From: Gentiana macrophylla
Taxonomy: Eukaryota > Streptophyta > Magnoliopsida > Gentianales > Gentianaceae
Reading direction: 5' to 3'
Assembly: GCA_026214975.1 (NCBI GenBank)
Contig: JAOBSW010000519.1
Location: 186,001-250,000, forward strand
Length of the DNA stretch: 64,000 nucleotides
In this document: piece by piece, positions 25,439 to 36,694 of the stretch
How the letters are laid out: every line of letters begins with the position of its first letter
Position numbering within the stretch: the first letter of the stretch is position 1
The notes under the pieces: generated by a model
Databases searched by the model: none
The model's input: the letters and a program-made list of their open reading frames with translations, nothing else
What the model was told of the DNA's origin: nothing
Made by a program: the position numbers and the translations under genes

Positions 25439-25886
25439 GGGGTGTTCATGGTTCGGTTTGGTATGGTTAATGGCCGTAACCAAACCGAACCGAAAATTTC
25501 GGTTAGTAAATATCCGAAACCGAAACCGAACCGTTTACTTTAAAGAACCGAACCGAACCGAAATATATGGTTCAGTTCGGTTCGGTTAACCAAAAACCGA
25601 AATAAATTTTACCAATTCTTTTTGGTCATAAACGGTTCGGTTTTTTTAGGTTTTTTCATTCGGTTACAAACAATTCGGATAAAGGTTCGGTTATAATCAA
25701 TTTTTATAATAAAAAATAATATTTTGGTTATAAAAACTAATTATATATGTTGGATATAAATGATTCGGTTACGGTTTATCATTTGGTACGGTTTCAGTTC
25801 GGTTAATTGTTTCAGTTTTTAATTCGGTTCGGTTTTTGGTTCGATTACGGATAATTTGTAGCATGAACCGTATCCGTGAACACCCC
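25439..25886. mobile_element. MITE rich in GGTTCGGTT repeats (about 448 bp)
   Basis: The ends GGGGTGTTCATGG and CCGTGAACACCCC are inverted repeats. The interior is full of GGTTCGGTT and AACCGAACC runs in both directions, so it can fold on itself. This is a widespread plant MITE type. A clear target duplication is not visible; left flank TTTTT and right flank TAATC differ. Confidence 0.75.
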
Positions 25887-26532
25887 TAATCGGTTTGTTG
25901 AGTACCACCAACTGATCTTAAATTTTTGTCAGTTTTTTATCGAGGCATTGCTAAAATTGTTATCAGTTCTATTGATTTCATCAGGTTTCTGAGTTCTAGA
26001 CTTTTGTGTAGCCACAATCTTCGGTATAGCTGAACTAGGTCTGGTCTTAGAATTTTGTTGATTATCAAACCCTAACCTTGATCTGTCACCATATGGATTT
26101 CCAGGTTTGAACTGAACTTTAGAAGTTGGATCAACAATGATTCGGTGATATTTATTACTTCTGTTATATCATCAGTAGAGCAAGCATCTTGAGTTTGTAA
26201 TTAATCTTGATAAGGTTATTTCTGCATTCAATCTTAGAACTTCAGCTTTCAATAATTCTTTTTCCTTTTTGACAGTCTCATCACTCTTTTGAATTTCTCT
26301 AATTCCTTCATGAGTATGTCTAGAGTTTCATTGAATTCAGAGTTTCTATGATTGTTCATGGTAGTATGACAGTTAAATGTAGAAGCATTTACCTCATGGC
26401 ATTTGATTATTGAATTTTGTGTTCTGGCATCTTCACATTCCATTATCATTTTTCCCTTGCATCATTCAACAATGTCATTTACTGGATCGATTCCAAGAAG
26501 TATGATTTCTTCATCACTTTCAGTATGATTTC

Positions 26533-28362
26533 TGTTAGTAATACCATCCGCAACGGAAGCGATTTAAGGATCTAGATCTATAAACTACACGTAATAAAAT
26601 AACTAGATCTACTCTACAAGGGGGTTGTAGAACATACCTCTTGGATCTCAAAATCCAAGTAGAAGAACCGCAATAGGAAAGAACAAAGGATGGTGTGAAG
26701 AGCACCACGATCTTCTGCACATGTGATCCGAGCAACTCCCGGTGGAAGGAAATTCTCGTCTCGAATCCTCCCGATATGCTACCCGGAAAACCTCTAAGAT
26801 TTTCCCTCTTACCCTTGGCCGAAATTTATCTCTCTCTAAGTTATAGGGAGAGTCGAAATTTGTGTTGTGTTTTGGGCTTGGGAGAACTCTCTTTATATAG
26901 GAGAGTAATCATTGTCCTCCATGGATTTTATTTTGCAAATAAATAAATCCAATAAATAAAAGATAATCCTAGAAAATCCTAGAACAAATCTAGAATAATC
27001 TTTATCTTTATTTCTTACCATAAATATTTTTTCAATAAATATTTTATGCACATGTCTTATTAATCCACAAGAAAACTAATTTCTTGTTCCCTAAAACATT
27101 GCCTTGGCCGAAAATTGCTTATTAACCTAGTCAATATTATTTTCGGCCATAACACAATAATTGGGCCAAGATTATGAAAAATGTCTTTTTCACATATTTA
27201 ATTATTTAGTCCAACTAATTTAATAGTCCACTAAACAATTAATTCACATATCGTTTTAATTAAATTCTAATAAGAACTAAATTAATATCATTAGGATTCG
27301 ACGTCCGAGAATAGCTATGCTATATTGGAGGCATGTCGGGGACCATGGACTAATAATCAGCGGCTCCGATAAATCAAATAAATAATTATCTTACGAACAG
27401 AATAATTATATTCGATAAATCAATCACAGGTTTATGCCACCATAATCCCGTGACTGCACTCCTCCGATTATGAGATTATATTTATCTCCTCACAAGAATG
27501 ATAATAAGCGTCCATTGATATAATCATTACATATGGATTAATCCTCCATAGACTGTTCATTCTAAATCGGGAAGTTACCGTTAACCCTTTTTAGAATCTC
27601 TTATCCTTATTTACCATTAACCCCCTACTGGTCAATTAATTCATACAACTCACTGGTAGCTAATCAGTGTAATATGAACTCGTACGATCGATCAGTTTCT
27701 AGGATTAACAAATAAGGGAACTGTCTATCTACTTCCATAAATGGAAGGAATGGATTCCGTATCTGTGATAACACAGACTACTCACTCAATCCAGTACAAT
27801 GCCAAGATGGGGTAATTCAGATCACAGACTCAGTGTAATCCTTAACCGTCAAGTCAAACCTCATGCGATTCAAGCGGTTGGATCGTGATCACCTCGAGGA
27901 TTCGAGATATATCCATAAATATGATCATCGATTGATTCGATAAGACTTCTCGATTACGGAATTATATCGTGAACTCTAATCAAATCGGTCCGATACATAT
28001 GATATATCTATCATATATAAATGCCCTCTACAGGTTCTCTTAACCGAAAGTCCGGATAAGACAATCACACCTATTGTGTTTTGGGCGCATTAATAGCACA
28101 TTAAAGGAGAGACCCGATACTCTCGATTAACTTCACTACGGGCTAATTGTATTTTAAGTACATCTTCACTAACTCAATCCTCCCGTGTATATCCCATACA
28201 CTGAGTTAAGTGATTACATAAATGATATACTTTAGGGTTTTCTGTAATGTAAATACTATTGTCACATCGGTGAATATGAGAATAATAAATATGAATAATA
28301 ATATCATTTCAGTTATTAAATAAAACAATTACAAAAATGTCTTTCGGGCATCACACTTAACA
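26533..28362 (-). mobile_element. Solo LTR inserted in the Copia-1 gag region
   Basis: On minus it starts TGTTAAGTGTGATGCCCG and ends TATTACTAACA, 1830 bases later. Flanks ATTTC (26528-26532) and ATTTT (28363-28367) look like a 5-bp duplication with one change. No internal region, primer site or polypurine tract lies beside it. This is what unequal recombination between two LTRs leaves behind. A Copia origin is likely from the TGTT...AACA ends but not proven. It is not similar to the Copia-1 LTR. Confidence 0.78.
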
Positions 28363-28725
28363 ATTTTCTGCTGCAAACCTTATTGGTAATATCTCAACAT
28401 TCTCCTTTCTACTGGTAACAACTGGATCTTCAATGAATGTTTCAATTAGTCTTTCTAGAGTAACAGCATTAAGAGCTTGCAATTTATTTCTGTATTCAGC
28501 AAATCTCAAAAATGAACAGCTAAGCAAATTTCTAAAGTGATTTTGGGAATCCATGATGCAGTTTTGAAAAATCCTTTTAAAAACGACTTGCTTCAACAAT
28601 TGATCCCTTCAAACTGCTCAGCTATCAAATCTTGGATTGATATAAAAAATAACTGAGAGCCCGTTAATTTGAACAAACTATCAAACTGATAAAACTCAAC
28701 TGGGATCTCTTCAGAACAGAAGAAC

Positions 28726-28740
28726 TGCTCCGATACCAAT
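28726..28740 (-). other. Copia-1 primer binding site (initiator tRNA-Met type)
   Basis: On minus, ATTGGTATCGGAGCA follows the LTR end CCAACA. Plant Copia elements normally have TGGTATCAGAGC, complementary to initiator tRNA-Met; here one base differs (A to G). It fixes the orientation of Copia-1 as minus. Confidence 0.88.
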
Positions 28741-30570
28741 TGTTGGTCCTGAAAAAAGGCTAACACAAGTTTAGATAAGAGTGAATAAACTTGTGACCAA
28801 AAACTGGATACTTAAAAACAGATTAGGTTCAGTTTTAAACTTGTGTGCAGTTGAGCTAACTTAGCTGAGTATAAGTCAAACTGACTTGTGCTCAAACTGA
28901 GTTAACCGGCAGCGGATATTTTAAAGCCTTTCAATTGAAACTTCACTTTTCAGTTGTTATAGATATATGCAGTGGTGACTCAGTTTCTGATGTTCACTGA
29001 GTTTGTGATTTGATCAAATATATGCTAAAATGCTGTAAATAAATGTTTAAAGTAAATAAGCAAATGAGACAGAAATTATAGAGGTTCCAGATGGTGTAAT
29101 CCTGTCAATCCTCTCTTCTCTTGTGATGTTGGAGGAAATTCACTATGTTCTTGAGGTTTACAGTTACAAGACACTAAGTAAATTTAAACACTGATTGTCC
29201 TTGACTATTCCCTAGCTTCACAATCTCCGAACCTTAGTCCTTAACAGGTTAAATTGTTGTTCCACTAAGTCTGCTGCACTGGTCCTTGAAGGGTTGGATT
29301 GCCTCTTCACCAGCTCATCACAAACACAGTCTTCCTGATTGTACCTCAACTGTCCTTCACACCGTCTTGGTGTTTCACAGCCTAACCTTTGATAAAATCA
29401 AAGTTGAGACTTGAATCAATAACTATGATTCAACTTGTGATATGAGCTTCTTCTTCTGAGTGTATATGATTTGCACAAAGAGCTCTGATTTCTTCACGTG
29501 TGGTTCTTGATATTTTTCTTTGAATACTAAATAACACTTTGAAGATTTCTTAATCTGGATCTTGCAATATAGCAAATAGCAGGAGTTCCTTTTTAATTTA
29601 CTTTCCCCCCTTACTTGAATCTTTCCTAATAGATTTATCTTTTGAACTCCACACTTCTTCTTGAAGTAAGAGTGGTCTATTTATAGTGGTTTTTCCAATG
29701 TTCAACTTGTTTGAATTTCAATTCTTATAGCCGTTGGTGGTCCTGCAAGTGCTAGTTGAATGTCAGTGTCCTTTCTAGAATTTCTTCAACCAATCAAATT
29801 GCTTGTTTCTAACGGTCTGATTTTCCTTCAATTTGAGTGACTTCAGCTTGAAACTGAGCTTCTGGGTATGTCAATTTCCAGCTGGTATAACAGAGTGTTT
29901 CTGTTTTAAGAGCATTAACTGAGTTTTTACTCTTCTTCAAAACTAAGTACTCTGTATTCATCTGATCATTATTGGCTTAATCAGAGTACACCATAGAAAC
30001 TTATATCATCCAAGATATCATTGTCTTTGTGTATCTTAGGTCTCCATACAAGATCTATAAACTCAGTTCAGGCCATAACAGACTAACCTGAATTCTAACT
30101 TTACAGTCTCGACTTTTAGTCTTCATAAACTGAGTTTGAACCCTCAGTTTTTCAATCTTTAATAACTGAGTATGTGCCCCCTAGCCTTCTAAACTGAGTT
30201 TGTCCCCTCGGTTTTCAACTTCTAGATAAGCCAACAGAGTCTGTGTCCCTCAGTGAACTTACCTTCTTCAGTTTCTGTAGTGAACTCAGTTCCTTCACTA
30301 AGGTCATTTTCTTCTTTTGGATACTTTCTCATTTGTAAACTCGGCATGTTTCATAAAGTCAGTTTCTCAGTTTTTAGCCTATTCTATTACAGTGCTTGTT
30401 TGATTTACCTAAACAAATATCATACTCTATTAAATCTTATACATTTAATTCTAGAAATCTTTTTGCTTTGCACTATAACAGCTAGTTATGGTACTTCATC
30501 AGTGCGGTTTAAAGAACAATAACTAAACAAGTGATGAATCATCATCAAAACATAAATTTTATTTCCAACA
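28741..30570 (-). mobile_element. Copia-1 5' LTR (intact, 1830 bp)
   Basis: Begins TGTTGGAAATAAAA at 30570 and ends AGGACCAACA at 28741 on minus, beside a primer binding site. A TATA box CTATAAATAG is at 29686-29677 on minus, the likely promoter. Many short CTGAGTTT/AACTGAG phrases recur in the upstream half. It serves as the reference for the split 3' LTR at 9909-10514 and 17338-18561. Confidence 0.9.
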
Positions 30571-30575
30571 GCGCC
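30571..30575. repeat. Target site duplication of Copia-1, right copy (GCGCC)
   Basis: GCGCC follows the TTTCCAACA terminus and equals 9904-9908. Confidence 0.9.
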
Positions 30576-31243
30576 ATTATTTTGGTTTGCTCCTATACTT
30601 GGGTGCGAGTGATATTATGTGTCCAATCATAGTTAAGCTCTCTTGCGCTTCCTCTTGTTGATATCCTTTTTATCCCTTCGATACCCCCGTCCCGGCAGAA
30701 CATTACAAGCTTTCAAGTCCTACCCGACCGTGCTAGACCTTGAATGACTCCAATTAGTGGAGATTGATATTATTCTTAAGCATATAGATTTCTAACATTC
30801 CATTTTGCATACATGATTTCAACCAATATTCTTGGTAACATTTTTGATAGACTATTCACACACAACTTATATCACAACTAGATTTAGATTAACTTGTATT
30901 TACTGATTCTAGAATCTTGCATCATCTAGTATCTCTATTGCATCTTATATTTTCTTAAGTATATTCCTTATTCTAAATCGTTTTGATTGCTCCTTTTTGC
31001 ACAATGATGACTAAGAACTAAGGGGAGTGGACACCCTCCATTGATACCCACCATACTTCTTTACCTCTTGCTTCACATTGGAAACAATGTGTTTTTCAAC
31101 TTGGGAGTGGATGGGTAGTCTGGATATCAAATGAGTTTGATTTTTGTGATCATTCATAAAGTTTGCATCATTTTATTGACTTACATTTCTTTTTTCTCAC
31201 CTTCTTCATCGAGGATGATCGGGAGCTAAGTGGGGGGCGGACA
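30576..31243 (+). mobile_element. Internal region, right part, of the non-coding Athila-like element, with polypurine tract
   Basis: Continuation of 8249-9903 past the Copia-1 insertion. There is no coding domain. It ends with GAGGATGATCGGGAGCTAAG and a purine run TGGGGGGCGG at 31231-31240, the standard Athila 3' end. The expected 3' LTR (TGTTCTAAGTC start) does not follow; instead Tat DNA begins within a few bases. Confidence 0.65.
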
Positions 31244-31285
31244 ATTCAAACAATTTATTGAAGGCAAGCTTGACCCTAACTGAAA

Positions 31286-32559
31286 CAATTTATTGAAGTC
31301 TGGAACTTGTCCTAGACATAAAACTTGCGAAGATTGTTGGCATGCCAGCTTCGCGGAATGGTCCTTCCATTAGAATCATCCAACTGGTATGCACATTTAC
31401 CATCCACTTTCACGACCTTGTATGGTCCTTCCCAGTTAGGGTCAAGCTTTCCTTAAGGACCTTTTTTTCTTACATCGTTCTTTCTTAGCACCAGATCTCC
31501 CTTTTTGAAGTATGAGTGCATGAATCGTGAGTTATAATACTGAGAAATCTTATGCTTGTATTATGCCATTCTGATGAAGGCAATGTCACGGGCTTCCTCT
31601 AGATCATCTTTTGAATGTCGAAGATCTGTCTCTGGGTAAGTTTCTGCGTAGACCTCGGTTCAAGGTGAAAGAAGTCCGATCTCTGCTAAAATCGCTTATT
31701 CACTGCCATACACTAAGGAGAAAGGAGTTTCTCTAGTGGAAGCCTTTTGCGTAGTCATGTACGCCTATAATATGTTGGGTAGATGCTCGACCCAACTTTC
31801 CCCTTCTTCTTCAAGCCTTTTTCGCTGACCAGTCTTGATCTTCCTATTGTTCTGATCGACCTACCCATTCTCATGTGGATGGCCAACCGATGTGAAATGA
31901 TGGGTGACCCCTAGTTCGAAACACCAGGCTTGGACAATTCTATCTTCCAAATCTATCCCATTGTATGATATCAATGTTTTTAGGATGCCATATCTGAAAA
32001 CAACACTTTTCCAGAGAAATTTCTGAATTTCCTTAGGTGTGATCGTTGTGAGGCCTTCAGTCTCTACCCACTTGGTGAAGTAATCTACCACCACAACCAA
32101 AAATTTGAAGATACCTGAAGCCCGGGGGATTGGTCCTACTAGGTCATCGCCCCAATGGTCAAATGGCCATTAGGACACCATCGGGACCATGGACTGAGAA
32201 GCTTGGTGCGATATATTGTCGTGCACCTTGCAAGATCTGCACTTCTGCACGAGATCTTGAGCTTCTCAATGCATAGTAGGCCAATATTAGCTAAACAATT
32301 GACACTTTCTAGCCAGAGTTCAAGCTCCAGCATGGTTACCGCAGATCCCCCAGTGAATCTCTCGAAGGAGATAGTTTCCTAATTCTTCTGATGCGTGTCT
32401 GAACCAATAGGATATGAAAGACTTTATGTAAAGTATGTTGTTAAAGAGAGAGTAACTGGTTGATAAGAACCTCATCTTTTTGGCTTGAGATTTGTCTGCT
32501 GGAAGGATTCCATCCTTCAAGTACGATACGATAGGATCCATCCACGTATCTTTCTGCAT
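31286..32559 (-). pseudogene. Tat-B integrase (broken)
   Basis: Zinc-binding and linker parts lie at 32559-32139 (DPIVSYLKDGILPADKSQAKK). The core at 32100-31861 has VVVVDYFTKWVE and HHFTSVGHPHENG. Directly after it a TAG (31863-31861) and then Asp (31857-31855) occupy the positions where Tat integrases have Gln-Val-Glu, so the catalytic glutamate is lost. The C-terminus at about 31465-31310 ends in WHANNLRKFYV. Frames are shifted several times. Sits at the 3' end of a minus-strand gag-pol, as in all Ty3/Gypsy elements. Confidence 0.85.
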
Positions 32560-32649
32560 GACAGGCTGGGATGTCTGCTTATTGTAGCTTCGCTCTTTTA
32601 GCAGGTCGACCAGAACTTTCTTATCACATAAGAAGTTTTATGCTAGTGT

Positions 32650-33195
32650 TTAGAGTGCATCTGCACTTTTCTTCTGGGATCTAGAGATCTGTTCAATCTG
32701 GACATTCTCAAAGTCCTTACACAATGTCTGTACCACAGCCAAGTACTTCTTCACTGACTCTTTCTTTGCTTTATATTCTCCCTGATCATGGTTTACCACC
32801 AGTTGGGAGTCACTATACACTTGTACATTTATTGCTCCAAGCTTGACCACTAAACGTAGTCCTGTGATCAAGGCCTCATATTCTGATTCTTATTGGTATT
32901 TTGGAAGTTTAATCGCAAAGAATATGGGAATTCTTCCCTTTTTGGAGGACTATAGAGTAGGATACTTGTCCTTGATCCTTCTTTACTCGATCCTCAATCA
33001 ATGTACAACATACAACGTCCAATGTTCTGACTTGCAATTTGGCCGATCATGATCGAGAGTAATTGTTGTTTCCTCAGCCAAAAAATCCGCTAAGGCTTGA
33101 GCCTTGATTGAAGCTCCCGGCAGGAAATCCAAGTCATATTCCGCCAGTTCGATCACATATTTCGCAAGTCTTCCTGATGTATCAGGTCGTGCCAA
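32650..33195 (-). pseudogene. Tat-B RNase H and second (archaeal-like) RNase H
   Basis: 33195-32998 carries TSGRLAKYVIELAEYDLDFLP, the end of the ordinary RNase H. 32871-32650 reads LRLVVKLGAINVQVYSDSQLVVNHDQGEY, the signature of the additional RNase H found in the Tat lineage between RNase H and integrase. This domain supports the lineage call. Frames are broken between the two parts. Confidence 0.8.
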
Positions 33196-33356
33196 TATCT
33201 GCCGGAGTGGTTGGTCTATTATGATTGTGATTGGATGAGCTTCAAAGTAAGGCCTGGCTTTCTAGAAATGTGAACTAATGCCAATGTTAACTTTTCTTTG
33301 TTCAAATATCTAACCTCAGGTCTGTGAGGTGACTTGCTCACGTATAATATTGGTTT

Positions 33357-34320
33357 CTACATGATTTCATGATCTCGTACCAGAACTACGCTTAGCGTTT
33401 CTTCACAAACGGCAATGTATACCAGCAACATTTCTCCTTCTTGAGGAGAAGTTAAAGTTTGTAGCTCGGCCAAGTAAGACTTCAGGTCTTCAAAGGCTTT
33501 TTGACACTCCTCGTCCCACTGGAACGGGCTCGCCTTTCTCAAGATCTTGATGAATGGAAGGGCACGTTGTGCCGATCTAGAAGGGAACCGTTCGTGGCAG
33601 CCATTCGCCCTATCAACCAATGAACTTCCTTGATGATTCGTAGAGGAGACATACTCTGTTGTGCTTCAACCTTATCCGGATTAGCGTTGATTCCTTCTTT
33701 TGAGATCATATATCCTAAGAACTCGCCTGATCTGACCCCAAATATGCATTTTATCGGGTTGAGCATCAGCAGGGTCTGCCTGAGTATTCCAAAAACTTCT
33801 TTAACATCAAAAAGATACTAATCAAGAGACATGATCTTCATTAGGAGATTGTCCAAATAAACTTCCATTCATCTACCGTTCTGCTCACTAAAAATCTTGT
33901 TTACTGCTCACTCATAAGTTGCTCTAGTGTTCTTTACACCGAATGGCATTGTGACATAGCAAAACGTGCCAAACTCTATGACAAACGAAGTCTTTTCGGT
34001 GTCTTCAGGGACAATTTCAATTTGATAATACCCCTTATAAATGTCTATAAAGGCAAACACTTAAAAACTAACGGTAGAGTCTACTAGCCGATCGATCTTG
34101 GGCAACGGATGGAAATCTTTCGGAGATGCCTTATTGAGATCAGTAAAGTCTATGCACATCCTCGAACATCCATCCTGCTTCTTGATTAGGACTAGGTTTG
34201 CTTGCCAGTCCGGGTACACACCTTCTCTAATAATATTGGCCTGAAGCAATTTGTTAACCTCATTTTCAATGGCCAGAATTTTCCCCTGGGCGAAGTGTCT
34301 CTTCTTTGGCCGAACAGGCT
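33357..34320 (-). pseudogene. Tat-B reverse transcriptase (broken)
   Basis: 34249-34061 holds LVLIKKQDGCSRMCIDFTDLNKASP and LPKIDRLVDS, typical Tat/Retand RT. At about 33880-33845 the minus strand reads EVYLDNLL, so the second Asp of the YxDD catalytic motif is Asn. 33766-33357 continues with FLGYMISKEGINANPDKVEA and the connection domain. Multiple stops and frame changes; not functional. Confidence 0.85.
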
Positions 34321-34725
34321 TCTTGTTCAGGTCGAATTCAGCTTATGCAAGGACAGATCTGGAGACAGACCTGGCATGTCTTCAGTTTCCCATGAAATGA
34401 TAACCCTGAATTCTTTTAGATTATCAACGAGGAGCTTCTTGTGCTGAGCTGGGATCCAGGATCTGATCTTAAATATCATATCTGTCTGATTGTCCTAGAG
34501 GCTGGCTTCTTCAACCTTTTAATCAGAGGACCAACTTTCCTCTTCTCCTATGATTAACTCTTCCATCAGAACCTACTGAACTAAGTCTTTCCCACGAATA
34601 GTGTCCTTATAAGAGCTCTTGGCGGCTTTTACGTCTTATTTTATTTTAACTTAACCTTCGAAGGTTGGGAACTTCAAGCTGATGTGAGCTGGGGAGAACG
34701 CAACTCTAAGATCGATTAAAGCCGG

Positions 34726-34965
34726 TCATCCCATGATAATGTTACAAGAAGACGGGGACTTGACTACGACATAGTTCACCATAAGGGTCCTGCCATTTGG
34801 TTCATGGCCAAATGTTGTGGTTAACCTGATCATCCTCACTGGATGAACTGGGGGTCTGGCGAATCCGAACAGAGGAGCGGAGACCAATATCAACTCTGAG
34901 TCTTGTAACTTCATAGACTTGAAGCCTGAGTAGTAAAGGATGTTGACGGCACTTCCAGTATCCAC
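34726..34965 (-). pseudogene. Tat-B aspartic protease
   Basis: The frame starts MDTGSAVNILYYSGF. D-T-G-S is the active-site triad of retroelement proteases, and the following FKSMKL and LFGF blocks fit the Tat family. The sequence upstream (34980-35540) is broken non-globular linker between gag and protease with no readable domain. Confidence 0.82.
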
Positions 34966-35545
34966 ACGAATCCACTAAACGAGATGCTTGTTCACCACAG
35001 CCTTTATGAATAGGCCCTCATAGTTTATAACTAAAGGGAGTGAGTCACTAAGTCCATAAGTCAGTTCTCCGATTAGCCTCCCTCTTTTGTTGGGGGCGAA
35101 AGGACCAAGAGTTGTCCTTGTCCCCATCCCGAGCTGAACATGCGGGTCCAGTGAATATGGTGTTAATTGAAATTATTGAACGGTTGTCCATTTACCGATC
35201 TGGATCCGGAGATCGGTCTCTTATTCGTTGTGGTTTGTCCTGCTTGCACCTGTCTTGATTATAATTCCTTCGTTTATAATCTCTCCTACCTTTCAGTTCT
35301 ACGTTCTGAGATCGATATACGACCTCGTCTAACTATCCTTCCATTATTGCTGCATCGATGTCTCTCTGCAGTGCTCTATAGCTCTCCGAATCATGCCCGA
35401 TGTCCCTGTGATAAGCATAAGACTTGTTGGGGTCTCTCTTTTATAAGGGTCCCCACATCGGATGGCGCGTCCTGAAAAACCTTTTCCTTTCCATGAGCGC
35501 GAGAACCTGCTCGCGTGACATGTTTAAAGGAATGAATTCCCTCTC

Positions 35546-36633
35546 TTATAAAGATCCTTTCTGACCCAGCCAATCTTTGATGGGTGCCGTCATGCAGTCC
35601 CAGACTGGCTTCCTTTTCTTGTTAGTCTTCTCTTCATGTTTGTCATTTTTCGACTGCTTAACTCTGATTCTCTCTTCAGTCAATTCGCTTCTTCTCCCTA
35701 GCAGTCCATGTAAGTGACTTTTACACACTCTTTTATAGAGCAAGAGAGCTTACTGTGCAGTTTGGCATAAAGTCTTCCTTCACGTAGTCTTGCTATGAAG
35801 GAAGTAACAAGTAAGTTCTCTTATGCGTCCCAGACCTGCCTGGACTCATAATTAAATCTCTTCAAGTATTGTAGCACCGTTTCATTCTTCTTTTGCTTGA
35901 TTGTAAGGTGATGAGTTGCATTCTTCTAAAACGGTTTGGTTGTAATGAATGTGTGAACGAACATCCTACCCAGAGTTCAGAAGTCGGAGATTGATCTAGA
36001 AGGAATATTTCTGAACCACTCACAGGCCCTGCCCATGAGGAATGCAGGGAAAGCTTCACACTTCATCTCGTCTGGTGCACAATACAAGTTCATTTGTGTC
36101 AGGTATTGATGTAGGTGATCTTGTGGTTCCTTGGACCCATCATACGGTTCCAACTTAGGCACCTTGTACCCCGCAAGTCAGGGAAAGTCCTTGATCTGCT
36201 CTATGAACGGTGAGAAAAAATAAGAACTCAGTAGATCTCCTCCCCAGTATAGCGTCGAGCTCTGCTCTGGCCGCATCTTATGCTCGGGAATCAAAAGGCT
36301 TCTTCCCTACATTAGATGTGGAGGACACATCATCCTGCTTGTCCTTATTCTGGTTGGATGAAGGCGTGGGGGTATGCTCCAATAGAGAATCCTCTATATC
36401 TTTCCCTTGTGCTGATGTCTGAATGACAGCTTGTAGGGTAGGCCCAACCATCGCCGCCAATTGCTCAACCCTTGTTGGGACGGATCTAGTGCCACCTGCT
36501 CATGTTGGTGAGGCTGGTGGGTGTTGGTGGTGTTGTTGGTGGGATCAGTGTTTGCCCCACCAACGTTCTGACCACCTTCATTAGCTGTCTCATCTTGCTG
36601 CACTTGCTTTTTCATTGTCTTTCTTGGTGGCAT
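35546..36633 (-). pseudogene. Tat-B gag (broken)
   Basis: The likely start at 36633 (MPPRKTMKKQVQQDE) is 43 bases after the primer site and leads into an Asn/Thr/Gln/His-rich N-terminus. The core gag domain at 36162-35977 has LEPYDGSKEPQDHLHQYLTQM and ACEWFRNIP, matching the retrotransposon gag family. It continues broken to about 35546 (basic, K/R-rich). Gag forms the particle around the RNA. Confidence 0.82.
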
Positions 36634-36675
36634 GATGGTGATAATGATCTTCTTGAATCATTTATGAGTAAAAGG

Positions 36676-36692
36676 CCCTCCTTCTAACACCA
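36676..36692 (-). other. Tat-B primer binding site-like sequence
   Basis: On minus, TGGTGTTAGAAGGAGGG follows the LTR end ATCGTCA after two bases. The TGG start and location fit a primer site. I did not identify the tRNA. Confidence 0.6.
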
Positions 36693-36694
36693 AT

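Larger units (their letters stand above)
24950..28600 (-). pseudogene. Copia-1 gag-like region, interrupted by a solo LTR and a MITE
   Basis: The first part is 28599-28357 (MDSQNHFRNLL, then RFAEYRNKLQAL). It resumes after the solo LTR at about 26520 (SDEEIILLGIDP) and 26449-26249 (NETLDILMKELEKF, coiled-coil-like), and runs to about 24990 with a GPKQT/VPK phrase. Plant Copia gag proteins commonly end with a GPKxxWVPK phrase before protease, and Copia-2 has GPKKVWVPKKT at the same place. No intact zinc knuckle is seen. Many stops. Confidence 0.6.
9909..30570 (-). mobile_element. Copia-1: complete pol-less Copia element with nested insertions and an inversion
   Basis: The outer termini are TGTTGG/CCAACA with GCGCC on both sides. 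On the minus strand the order is 5' LTR (30570-28741), primer site, gag-like region, extra acidic ORF, then a break at about 22190. The element's 3' end is found inverted at about 17250-18561, and the last part of its 3' LTR lies at 10514-9909. An Athila element sits in the 3' LTR, a solo LTR at 26533-28362, and a MITE at 25439-25886. No protease, integrase, RT or RNase H of Copia type is seen, so it would depend on another element's enzymes. Confidence 0.85.

Noticed and set aside
6280..36690. The non-coding Athila-like element as a simple insertion into one Tat copy
   Set aside because: The Tat pieces on the two sides (6290-6540 and 31286-31465) overlap in the same codons with clear sequence differences, so they come from two different copies.
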